Both the position numbers and the translations under genes were made by a program. The notes beneath the pieces are model-generated. The model saw only the letters and a program-made list of their open reading frames with translations. It ran no database searches and was not told the DNA's origin. A stretch of 64,000 nt of DNA. It comes from Strigamia acuminata (Eukaryota; Arthropoda; Chilopoda; Geophilomorpha; Linotaeniidae). Shown one piece after another: positions 55,480 through 64,000 of the stretch (within the stretch, counting starts at the first letter, position 1; each line of letters starts with the position of its first letter). Location of the stretch: positions 4,427,605 through 4,491,604 of the forward strand of contig OX442321.1 in the NCBI GenBank assembly GCA_949358305.1, read 5' to 3'.

Positions 55480-55797
55480 TTAATCGAAAACGAAACTCCA
55501 GCGAGACGTGTCATTGCATTGACAAGTGAAACACTTGTTGTCACCTTTAGTGCTGACTGATGGGGAAATTGGCACAAACTTAGGAAAGTAAGGGTTATAG
55601 GTTTTGGGTTCCTTATAATTGCTTGGTTCTGAACAGGAACTAAGGTAATTATTTTCATCTGCATTTCTTTCAAGCAGATTGATTTTCAGCTTGCAAGGAA
55701 TTCTGGTGAAAATATTCCACCATGCGTAAATCGGTTTGGGGACATATTGGGAACTTGGGGAAATGACGGGACAATACCGGGACGGGTGTAGGAAAAG
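55480..55797 (-). CDS. possible terminal exon, unknown protein, with AATAAA downstream
   Basis: On the minus strand a 105-codon frame without ATG ends at TAA 55480-55482. It includes PKPIYAWWNIFTRIPCK, LKINLLERNADENNYL, SSCSEPSNYKEPKTYN, PYFPKFVPISPSVSTKG and DNKCFTCQCNDTSRWSF. AATAAA lies within 15 bp past the stop. A pyrimidine-rich acceptor-like CCCGTCATTTCCCCAAG sits near 55745-55761. Two other frames are open over parts, so the coding frame is uncertain, though this one has the most protein-like mix (Trp, Tyr, Cys pairs). Family not recognised. Confidence 0.33.
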   Translation of the reverse strand, partial: LFLHPSRYCPVISPSSQYVPKPIYAWWNIFTRIPCKLKINLLERNADENNYLSSCSEPSNYKEPKTYNPYFPKFVPISPSVSTKGDNKCFTCQCNDTSRWSFVFD

Positions 55798-56059
55798 TTA
55801 GCGCGCTTGCTGAAGGCAACGACAGGGTGTTTGGCGTGTTATTTGCAATGGAACTTCTTCTGGGTTTTCGTTTTCGTGTGGGGTGAAACTTCAACTTTGA
55901 GTCGGTAAAAACTGATAATTATAGTTTAGTTCCGCCATTAATATTAATTTGGTTATTTTTTTTATTGTGCATTGAGTGTTATTTATGATTACATTTATTA
56001 TATTGAATTGTTCTTATTGTTTTTGTTTATTTAAAAAAATTATCCAATTTGGGTCTTTA

Positions 56060-56276
56060 TTTAATTTAACGGACATGGCATGGCGGAAAAACACTTGAGT
56101 ACATCCATGCGGGACAATTGGCGAAACATTGACATGAAATGATGGACGGCATGCTTTTGGTGAGTTGGTTTTGATCCCTTTTACCCAGTTTATCATTTTA
56201 ATTTTTTTTTTTAATTTTGCCATTTTATTTTCAGGCCCAGTTTCCAAGTGGAAGGACAGATAAGCAGTGCAAATGA
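56060..56276 (+). pseudogene. possible Myb/SANT-like fragment
   Basis: A plus-strand frame reads MAEKHLSTSMRDNWRNID before a stop, and after an acceptor (CATTTTATTTTCAG, 56234) a phase-0 frame reads AQFPSGRTDKQCK before a stop. NWRNI and a following F/LPGRTDKQC are the hallmark words of Myb/SANT repeats, here out of register and interrupted. A donor GTGAGTTGG near 56162 could define a 73-bp intron. It may be a relic of a Myb-type domain or chance. Confidence 0.25.
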
Positions 56277-56494
56277 CTAGTCGATCATAGCACAGACATC
56301 AGTGCAATTTGCTATAGTGCGAAACATTTTGCCAGCGGGTCAGCGAAGAGATGATGGAGGCGTGCGCAGGACATGCAGATGAGCAGTTTGACGGAGGACG
56401 GCAACTGTGCGTTTTGATGTTGAGATCATCAATGGTTCAGGTTGCGAAGATCGGCTCGCACGGTAGGGTTTGTGTTTGTCCAATTCATTTGCCA

Positions 56495-56955
56495 TTTCCT
56501 TTCTTCAAGGCGGTCTTTCCCGCCTGCTGAGGAGGCGTTTCTCCTCCTCAACTCGGTCATGGCAAATGTGTCGGGTGGGGCTTTCTTGCAGGTCATCAGG
56601 CAACCTGAAACCAGTCATCTCTCAAGCCATCACTGGCAATTGTGTGTGTGTGTGTGTGGTGCATCTTGTGATAAGTGTTTGTGGCCAGTGCTTATTTGGA
56701 AGAAGGTTTGTGCGACGAGTGTTGTGTTGTACTACGAGTGTTGTGTTGTGCTACGAGTGTTGCGTTGTGCGGATATGGGTTGCGAAGACATCGAAAGGTA
56801 GGATGATGTGTGGTTAGGAGTTCTCGTGGCATTTCCTTTCTCTTCAAGGAGGTGTCCCCCCTCCTGAGGAGGCGTTTCTCCTCCTCAACTCGGATATGCC
56901 AAGAGGTGGGATGTTTAGAGGGGGATTTTTTTCCAGCTTCCAGGCAACCCAAGAA
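56495..56955. repeat. direct duplication of about 120 bp, copies about 335 bp apart
   Basis: GCATTTCCTTTCTTCAAGG-like text, GAGGAGGCGTTTCTCCTCC, CTCAACTCGG, then a G-rich stretch and CAGGCAACC occur in the same order from about 56492 and 56828. GAGGAGGCGTTTCTCCTCCTC is itself a hairpin. Between them lie a GT microsatellite (56641-56660) and three copies of a 19-bp unit CGAGTGTTGTGTTGTACTA (56718-56770). Frames across it are by-products. Confidence 0.8.
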
Positions 56956-56959
56956 GTCA

Positions 56960-57155
56960 GCAGTGAGGACCAGCGACGGCGAGGCAGAGATGGAGACGAG
57001 CGACTACAGGGACAGAGACGGAGACGAGCGAAGACAGGGCCGGAAACGAGCGACGACGGGGAGGCACAGAAACAGACGAGTGACGACAGAGACAGACAGG
57101 GACGGAAACGAGTGATGACGGGGACTAAGACGGAGACGGAGACAAGCGAAGACTA
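56960..57155. repeat. purine-rich degenerate repeat, GGAGACGAGCGACGACAGGG-like
   Basis: GACGAGCGA.GACAGGGAC and GGAAACGAG words alternate about ten times on one strand with almost no T. Charged Arg/Asp/Glu frames result in all three registers and are not regarded as genes. Confidence 0.75.
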
Positions 57156-57511
57156 GGACCTCTGCAGACAATGCATTCCGTGAAGGAATCAATGAAGAAA
57201 ATGAGTATTAAGCAATTGTTTGATTGTTATTGCAATGTGCTATGTTATTAACCTTTTTATTTTTCTATTAGATCTTTTTGCCGAATTATTATTAGATGTT
57301 GTTGCTGGTTTGAGTTCTAAAATCATCACTAGGAGATGTCACATGCAACGCTTGGCAAGAGGGACTGCATGGTTTGATTTGAAGCATTCGTAGCTACAAC
57401 CTGCGATTGTGTTTTCCAGATGCTACAAATTATAAGTTTTATTTCACTCGCTATCTGAACAAACATTTTAGAACTGACTTATTATTATAGCAGCATAACT
57501 GCAATTAATTA
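57156..57511. other. non-coding, no gene seen
   Basis: AT-rich, no splice-supported frame, flanking the TIR element to the right. Confidence 0.45.
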
Positions 57512-58024
57512 TTAGAGAGTTTGCGGGATTCATTTTTCCCTTACAGTTAAACACTATACGGTATAAAAATAGTGTAAGGGAAAAATGATAAAATAGAGAG
57601 TTTGCGGGCTGCATTTTTCCCTTATCACTACACTATTTCACTATGTCACGTGATCACCAAAACTGTAGCAGTCTCTTTGAAAAAAATTAGAAACAATTGT
57701 TGTATTTTACTGCTTCAAAACAATGAAGCACCTTTATTATTGCGAATTAAAACCAAATGAAAGAGAAAACAATGATATAAACCTTAATACGTGCCCTTTG
57801 TGCGATCGAAGCGAAGAAATTAAAATGGCGGCGAATGAGGTCGTTGCTAATCCTAATTTAAAGGCTCTGTGACGTAAATAGTGGAAAACTACCGGATTGG
57901 CTGCGCTATATTTTAATTTAGTGTTCAAAACGATACACTAAACATTTTTCCCTTACGATATGGCACTAAAATAGTGTAAGGGAAAAATAGTGTAAGGGAA
58001 AAATGCATTCCGCAAACTCTCTAA
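57512..58024. mobile_element. TIR element (TTAGAGAGTTTGCGG ends), with TA flanks
   Basis: The left end TTAGAGAGTTTGCGG and right end CCGCAAACTCTCTAA are perfect inverses of 15 bp. GCATTTTTCCCTTA and TAAGGGAAAAATGC pair further in. TA at both borders could be the target duplication of a Tc1/mariner- or PIF-like element. A second left-end copy starts at 57594, so 57512-57595 is an extra partial end: either a nested insertion or a tandem end duplication. Inside, on the plus strand, 57723-57872 encodes 49 codons with NTCPLCDRSEEIKMAAN, perhaps captured host sequence. No transposase was found. Confidence 0.85.
57723..57872 (+). CDS. 49-codon ORF inside the TIR element, unknown
   Basis: ATG at 57723 to TGA at 57870-57872. 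Segments MKHLYYCELKPNERENND, NLNTCPLCDRSEEIK and ANEVVANPNLKAL are well balanced and contain a CPLC pair. It may be a captured exon or the remnant of an element gene. A 63-codon minus frame overlaps it. No family recognised. Confidence 0.25.
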   Translation: MKHLYYCELKPNERENNDINLNTCPLCDRSEEIKMAANEVVANPNLKAL

Positions 58025-58211
58025 TGTTTAGTTTTTATATTTATCATAAAGAAATTTCTTATTCTAATTTAATTAATTTAATTTAATTTAATTTAATTTA
58101 AAGTTGTTAATACATTGCAAAAATTTAATTTTATAATGATGGGAGCAGTTAATTGTACTTTGTACTTTGTAATGATGGTGTTAGTTCTTGTTTTTAAGTT
58201 AGATCCAAGTT
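58025..58211. other. AT-rich spacer with ATTTA-ATTTA run
   Basis: TTTAATTTAATTTAATTTAA microsatellite at about 58073-58100, then GTTAGATCCAAG leading into the minisatellite. No gene. Confidence 0.6.
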
Positions 58212-61200
58212 TAGATGGATGAATGTAGGTGGAGGTGGAGATGGATGAATGTAGGTGGAGGTGGAGATAGATGAATGTAGGTGGAGGTGGAGATGGATGA
58301 ATGTAGGTGGAGGTGGAGATGGATGAATGTAGGTGGAGGTGGAGATGGATGAATGTAGGTGGAGGTGGAGATGGATGAATGTAGGTGGAGGTGGAGATGG
58401 ATGAATGTAGGTGGAGGTGGAGATGGATGAATGTAGGTGGAGGTGGAGATGGATGAATGTAGGTGGAGGTGGAGATGGATGAATGTAGGTGGAGGTGGAG
58501 ATGGATGAATGTAGGTGGAGGTGGAGATGGATGAATGTAGGTGGAGTAGAGATGGATGAATGTAGGTGGAGGTGGAGATGGATGAATGGAGGTGGAGATG
58601 GATGAATGTAGGTGGAGGTGGAGATGGATGAATGTAGGTGGAGGTGGAGATGGATGAATGGAGGTGGAGATGGATGAATGTAGGTGGAGGTGGAGATGGA
58701 TGAATGGAAGTGGAGATGGATGAATGTAGGTGGAGGTGGAGATGGATGAATGTAGGTGGAGGTGGAGATGGATGAATGTAGGTGGAGGTGGAGATGGATG
58801 AATGTAGGTGGAGGTGGAGATGGATGAATGTAGGTGGAGGTGGAGATGGATGAATGGAGGTGGAGATGGATGAATGTAGGTGGAGGTGGAGATGGATGAA
58901 TGGAAGTGGAGATGGATGAATGTAGGTGGAGGTGGAGATGGATGAATGTAGGTGGAGGTGGAGATGGATGAATGTAGGTGGAGGTGGAGATGGATGAATG
59001 TAGGTGGAGGTGGAGATGGATGAATGTAGGTGGAGGTGGAGATGGATGAATGTAGGTGGAGGTGGAGATGGATGAATGTAGGTGGAGGTGGAGATGGATG
59101 AATGTAGGTGGAGGTGGAGATGGATGAATGTAGGTGGAGGTAGAGATGGATGAATGTAGGTGGAGGTGGAGATGGATGAATGGAGGTGGAGGTGGAGATG
59201 GATGAATGTAGGTGGAGGTGGAGATGGATGAATGTAGGTGGAGGTGGAGTAGAGATGGATGAATGTAGGTGGAGGTGGAGATGGATGAATGTAGGTGGAG
59301 GTGGAGATGGATGAATGTAGGTGGAGGTGGAGATGGATGAATGTAGGTGGAGGTGGAGATGAATGAATGGAGGTGGAGGTGGAGATGGATGAATGTAGGT
59401 GGAGGTGGAGATGGATGAATGTAGGTGGAGGTGGAGATGGATGAATGTAGGTGGAGGTGGAGATGGATGAATGTAGGTGGAGGTGGAGATGGATGAATGT
59501 AGGTGGAGTAGAGATGGATGAATGTAGGTGGAGGTGGAGATGGATGAATGGAGGTGGAGATGGATGAATGTAGGTGGAGGTGGAGATGGATGAATGTAGG
59601 TGGAGGTGGAGATGGATGAATGGAGGTGGAGATGGATGAATGTAGGTGGAGGTGGAGATGGATGAATGGAAGTGGAGATGGATGAATGTAGGTGGAGGTG
59701 GAGATGGATGAATGTAGGTGGAGGTGGAGATGGATGAATGTAGGTGGAGGTGGAGATGGATGAATGTAGGTGGAGGTGGAGATGGATGAATGTAGGTGGA
59801 GGTGGAGATGGATGAATGTAGGTGGAGGTGGAGATGGATGAATGTAGGTGGAGGTGGAGATGGATGAATGTAGGTGGAGGTAGAGATGGATGAATGTAGG
59901 TGGAGGTGGAGATGGATGAATGGAGGTGGAGGTGGAGATGGATGAATGTAGGTGGAGGTGGAGATGGATGAATGTAGGTGGAGTAGAGATGGATGAATGT
60001 AGGTGGAGGTGGAGATGGATGAATGTAGGTGGAGGTGGAGATGGATGAATGTAGGTGGAGGTGGAGATGGATGAATGTAGGTGGAGGTGGAGATGGATGA
60101 ATGTAGGTGAAGGTGGAGATGGATGAATGTAGGTGGAGGTGGAGATGGATGAATGTAGGTGGAGGTGGAGATGGATGATTGGAGGTGGAGATGGATGAAT
60201 GTAGGTGGAGGTGGAGATGGATGAATGTAGGTGGAGATGGATGAATGTAGGTGGAGGTGGAGATGGATGAATGGAAGTGAAGATGGATGAATGGAAGTGA
60301 AGATGGATGAATGTAGGTGGAGGTGGAGATGGATGAATGTAGGTGGAGGTGGAGATGGATGAATGTAGGTGGAAGTGGAGATGGATGAATGGAAGTGAAG
60401 ATGGATGAATGGAAGTGAAGATGGATGAATGTAGGTGGAGGTGGAGATGGATGAATGTAGGTGGAGGTGGAGATGGATGAATGTAGGTGGAAGTGGAGAT
60501 GGATGAATGTAGGTGGAGGTGGAGATGGATGAATGTAGGTGGAGGTGGAGATGGATGAATGTAGGTGGAGGTGGAGATGGATGAATGTAGGTGGAGGTAG
60601 AGATGGATGAATGTAGGTGGAGGTTTAGATGGATGAATGGAGGTGGAGATGGATGAATGTAGGTGGAGGTGGAGATGGATGAATGTAGGTGGAGGTGGAG
60701 ATGGATGAATGTAGGTGGAGGTGGAGATGGATGAATGGAGGTGGAGATGGATGAATGTAGGTGGAGGTGGAGATGGATGAATGGAAGTGAAGATGGATGA
60801 ATGGAAGTGAAGATGGATGAATGTAGGTGGAGGTGGAGATGGATGAATGTAGGTGGAGGTGGAGATGGATGAATGTAGGTGGAAGTGGAGATAAATGAAT
60901 GTAGGTGGAGGTGGAGATGGATGAATGTAGGTGGAGGTGGAGATGGATGAATGTAGGTGGAGGTGGAGATGGATGAATGTAGGTGGAGGTAGAGATGGAT
61001 GAATGTAGGTGGAGGTGGAGATGGATGAATGGAGGTGGAGATGGATGAATGTAGGTGGAGGTGGAGATGGATGAATGTAGGTGGAGGTGGAGATGGATGA
61101 ATGGAGGTGGAGATGGATGAATGTAGGTGGAGGTGGAGATGGATGAATGTAGGTGGAGGTGGAGATGGATGAATGTAGGTGGAGGTGGAGATGGATGAAT

Positions 61201-61370
61201 GTAGGTGGAGGTGGAGATGGATGAATGTAGGTGGAGGTGGAGATGGATGAATGTAGGTGGAGGTGGAGATGGATGAATGTAGGTGGAGGTGGAGATGGAT
61301 GAATGGAGGTGGAGGTGGAGATGGATGAATGTAGGTGGAGGTGGAGATGGATGAATGTAGGTGGAGGTCG
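58212..61370. repeat. 26-bp minisatellite, about 120 units, with higher-order duplications
   Basis: The unit is GATGGATGAATGTAGGTGGA followed by GGTGGA. Variants lack TAGGTG (20 bp) or read GGAAGTGAA or GGAGTAGA. Marker variants recur in the same order in blocks: the GGAGTAGAG variant followed by the 20-bp and GGAAGTGG variants at about 58541-58740 is repeated at about 59505-59690, and GGAAGTGAA doublets recur at 60271, 60391 and 60781. So large blocks were duplicated. Because 26 is not a multiple of 3 and the unit has no stop on the minus strand, all three minus frames are open for about 1,100 codons with the same 26-residue His/Leu/Ser/Pro repeat. That is a property of the unit, not evidence of a gene. 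Confidence 0.97.
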
Positions 61371-62374
61371 AGAAGACAAGACCAACTGGACACAAGGATT
61401 ATGAATACACAATTGAGAGACATGATAAACCAAAATTGCGTTTGATACCGGATGTAAAGCGTTATTGTGCGGATCATAATCTACGTGTTCCTGAACATCT
61501 TTTCGAGGACAAGAGGAAAAAGAAACCTTCCGAATCGAATGTGACAACGGATGATTTTGACTTTGATTTAGAAGCTAATCATCTTGAAGTCCATATACCT
61601 ACGCGTTATGAAGAAGCAATAGGCTTACCCGAAAAGACTGAATGGAATCAAGCTATGTGTGAAGAAATCGATACAATGCACGAACGTGAAGTGTGGGAAT
61701 TAGTTCCTCCACCGCCCAACACCAAAATAATAGGATGCAAGTGGATCTACACTGTCAAACAGAACGAAGAAAGAGAAATTGCACGATACAAAGCAAGACT
61801 GGTTGCGCAGGGCTTTTCACAAGTCTATGGCGAATCCTATGAAGAAACCTTCTCACCTGTGGTGGATTTTTCCATTGTACGCTTTATGTTCACACTGCTG
61901 GTTTGCATGCTGAAATGGTCGTATATTCAGGCCGATGTTAAATGCGCCTATCTGTACGCAAAACTGCACAAAACAGTGTACATGCGTCAACCCAAAGGAT
62001 TTATTCATCGTGACAAAGAAAATTATGTCTGCAGATTACTTAGAGCAATATACGGTTTGCATCAATCAGGAAGAGAATGGGGTATAGAGTTGGAAGAAAC
62101 TTTATTAAGACTTAGTCTTCAACATGTCGATTGGTGCAACTGCGTCTACAAATACAAAAATGTTGCCTATTTGATCGTATACGTCGATGATATCGTTGTC
62201 TTCGGCAAACAACATGAAGATGCGATGAACGTTCTCAATATGATCAAGACGCAATTCGACCTCGTGATTTTAGAAAAAACTAAGAAATTGTTGGGAGTCG
62301 AATTCTGCTCATATAGACAACAAATGATCTTACATCAAAGGACTTACATCAACAAGGTGTTGCTGAGATTTTAG
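61361..62374 (+). pseudogene. pol: Ty1/copia retrotransposon, linker and reverse transcriptase part of pol
   Basis: An open frame of 337 codons starts in the last satellite unit. True element sequence begins at about residue 5. Residues 5-80 look like the integrase-RT linker (Lys/Asp/Glu-rich). Residues 95-330 form a copia-type reverse transcriptase (RVT_2): ELVPPPPNTKIIGCKWIY, ARYKARLVAQGFSQ, the first catalytic Asp in QADVKCAYL (about 190-198), LLRAIYGLHQSGREW, and the catalytic YVDD at about 274-277. It makes cDNA from the element RNA. The frame stops after NKVLLRF, before the RT-RNase H junction. Integrase, protease, gag and the 5' LTR are absent to the left, where the minisatellite begins. 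The element is a 3' fragment and is not functional as it stands. Confidence 0.93.
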
Positions 62375-62645
62375 AACCATCTGGAATCAGTGAAAATCAG
62401 GTCGCAGCCAATGGTTAAGTCAACTATTCTCATCAAGAAACAATGTCCAAGTACAATATACTCTGGTTCGACTCAAGAGTATGCCCTTCTAAAAGCCGCA
62501 TCACTGGTGTAGTGATCCAAAAATGTAGTAGTAATCATAATAAAAATAAGAACTACTTCCAGAACTACTTCTCCTAGTGGAGATTCTTTACTCTATGGTA
62601 ATACAGACTGGAGTTAGGAGTAATGCGGTTCGGCCAATGGGAGAA
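62375..62645 (+). pseudogene. copia pol interruption with an inverted duplication
   Basis: Between the RT and RNase H frames the reading frame is broken by stops. Positions 62458-62490 are an inverted copy (31 of 33 matching) of 62642-62674, which codes the start of the RNase H frame (GYTLESNKSIEDF). About 150 nt lie between the arms and contain CTACTTCCAGAACTACTTCT. This indicates an inversion-duplication inside the element after insertion, or during reverse transcription. Confidence 0.75.
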
Positions 62646-63386
62646 GGGTATACTCTTGAGTCGAACAAGAGTATAGAAGATTTTAAAATCATGGAGAAAA
62701 TACCATACAGAAGTCTACGTGGATCATTAGCGTTTATAGGATCAAGAACCAGACCTGATATGACTTATGCAATCAACATCTTAAGTCAGTTCCAGTCCAA
62801 TCCAGGATGGGATCACTGGCTTGTGTTATTGGACTTGCTTAGCTTTCTAAGGACAACAAGGAACCTTGGATTGATGTTATTTCCTAACAACCGAATTGAG
62901 GTTATTGGATACAGTGATTCTGATTATGCCAATAACCGTGACGACCGAATTTCCGTTGGTGGAACCCTCATAACATTAGGGAATACGCCCATCTACTGGA
63001 GGACTTTTAAACAGCGGAATGTGACATTGTCAACCATAGAAGCGGAATATGTGGCTCTCACAGAGACTGTGAAAGACTACATATGGATTGTCAGGGTTTT
63101 GTATGAGATTGTCCCTGACTTGGCGAACAGATTCTACCACCATGTATTATGTGATAATATCTCCACAGTCGACTTTACGAAATCGAATATCGAAAACAGA
63201 AAGACAAAGCATATCGATGTGAGATATCACTTTATACGAGAGCTTGTAAAAAGGGATAATCTTCAGGTGATACATGTGGGGACAAAGTCAAATTTCGCTG
63301 ATATATTTACAAATTCGGTAGATAAAACCGATTTAGTACAATTTTGTAATCGTTTTTTGGTTAATCTTGATATTCTCGGTGCTTGA
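62577..63386 (+). pseudogene. pol: Ty1/copia retrotransposon, RNase H part of pol
   Basis: A 269-codon frame. Homology begins near 62645: YRSLRGSLAFIGSRTRPDM (the junction block), then the RNase H fold with its acidic residues visible in GYSDSDYANNRDDRISVGG, STIEAEYVALTE and HHVLCDN, and the C-terminal NRKTKHIDVRYHFIREL. It would digest the RNA strand of the RNA-DNA hybrid. The frame ends naturally at TGA 63384-63386, just before the polypurine tract. The domain itself looks intact, which suggests recent insertion, but it is cut off from the RT by the interruption upstream. Confidence 0.94.
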
Positions 63387-63390
63387 TAAT

Positions 63391-63404
63391 ACGAGGGGGC
63401 CGAA
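63391..63404 (+). other. copia polypurine tract
   Basis: ACGAGGGGGCCGAA lies between the pol stop and the TGTT start of the LTR. The position and G-run are typical of the primer for plus-strand DNA synthesis. Confidence 0.75.
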
Positions 63405-63657
63405 TGTTAAGTTATAGTGTGTTATTACGATCTGTGATATATCGTATCATCAAGCGATAGTGTTCTTTATGATGTATATCTGTTTGCTTATGTTTGGAAT
63501 TATCTGCACAATTGGCTGCGGTATTTATCGTAAATAACTTGTGTATTTTGCCCAAAGGTGGCACTCTTTATGTTTCGAGTCACATGACTGGACAATAAAT
63601 GTTACTTGATGTTTTGCTTCAGACATGAGAAGATGGCGCTTATGTTTTTATTTCACA
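63405..63657 (+). mobile_element. copia 3' LTR
   Basis: Begins TGTTAAGTTATAG directly after the polypurine tract and probably ends in TTTCACA near 63657 (TG..CA ends). AATAAA at 63594-63599 is a likely poly(A) signal, and AAGATGGCG lies at 63630. The 3' border is approximate because the 5' LTR is not in the window for comparison. Confidence 0.7.
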
Positions 63658-63727
63658 ACTGATGTTTTCCACACCACTGCTGAATGAGACATTTCACATA
63701 AGTTTATTTGACAAATCAACAAAACAG

Positions 63728-63815
63728 GTGTATGATGACGTAATACGTGTGTATTATGACGTAATACGTGTGTATTATGACGTAATACGTGTGTATTATG
63801 ACATAAAATGCGTAT
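63728..63815. repeat. tandem repeat, 21-bp unit with CRE-like words
   Basis: ATGACGTAATACGTGTGTAT plus T occurs three times and decays in a fourth. TGACGTAA in each unit resembles a CRE/ATF half-consensus. Multiples of three keep frames open on both strands. Confidence 0.9.
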
Positions 63816-63834
63816 TTTACATAATACGCGTGTT

Positions 63835-64000
63835 TTTTGGGCCCGGAAAAAGTAAAAACTTTGGGACACGGGACGGTTCGGGACCCGAAAAATTTAAAAT
63901 TTCGGGACACGGGACGGGACGGAACCCGAAAATTAAAATTTTTGGGACACGGAACAGGACGAGACCTGAATAATTCAAAATTTTCGGGACACGGGATGGG
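63835..64000. repeat. tandem repeat, about 45-bp unit, running off the window
   Basis: GGGACACGGGACGG..CGGGAC followed by CCGAAAA.TT.AAAATTT repeats at least three times and continues past the end. Confidence 0.85.

Noticed and set aside
58194-61547. ORFs of 1,117, 1,088 and 256 codons on the minus strand
   Set aside because: They are translations of a 26-bp satellite with no stop in any minus frame; the frames share the same repeat peptide and the ends are arbitrary.
62458-62480. GGTTCGACTC resembling a tRNA B box
   Set aside because: It is part of the inverted duplication of copia coding sequence; no A box or clover-leaf was found.

Overview
The window looks like nuclear DNA of an invertebrate bilaterian. 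It is AT-rich, with long poly-T and poly-A runs, many unrelated minisatellites, GT-AG introns and remnants of eukaryotic transposons. It has no operons, ribosome binding sites or dense bacterial-style coding. The most secure gene is a Pax2/5/8 paired-box exon on the minus strand at 2158-2323. Its AHNGVRPCD wording resembles my recollection of arthropod Pax2 more than vertebrate Pax2, so an arthropod is possible but not proven.

Layout. From 1 to about 33 kb the clearest coding signals are on the minus strand and look like the 5' half of the Pax2/5/8 locus. The exon at 2158-2323 encodes the start of the paired domain, and the rest of the gene lies off the left edge. Upstream of it are several short ATG-led reading frames that end at good GT donors in phase 1, the phase this exon accepts (3475-3541, 3813-3873, 5234-5465, 8472-8580, 8633-8786, 12221-12266, 33203-33266). 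There is also a well-formed internal exon at 23866-24087 that is phase 1 on both sides. CpG-rich patches, some with CCAAT boxes, lie near 2.6-3.3, 4.0-4.3, 6.5-7.0, 26.4-26.8, 28.6-28.9 and 31.2-31.6 kb. I read this as a gene with several alternative promoters and first exons, which is inference.

From 33 to 58 kb there is mostly non-coding DNA with satellite arrays, strong hairpins (37.5-37.8 kb), a few unassigned exon-like frames (42.9, 44.5, 47.7, 52.7, 53.9, 55.6 kb), a possible RAD23-like fragment (53.2-53.5 kb), a decayed Tc1/mariner transposase (51.8-52.3 kb), a hAT-type element with an 8-bp target duplication (54258-54935) and a TIR element (57512-58024).

From 58.2 to 61.37 kb there is a 26-bp minisatellite of about 120 units with higher-order duplications. 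It abuts the 3' half of a Ty1/copia retrotransposon (reverse transcriptase, RNase H and a 3' LTR, 61.37-63.66 kb), which is interrupted by a small inverted duplication. The window ends in short tandem repeats. No tRNA, rRNA or CRISPR was found.
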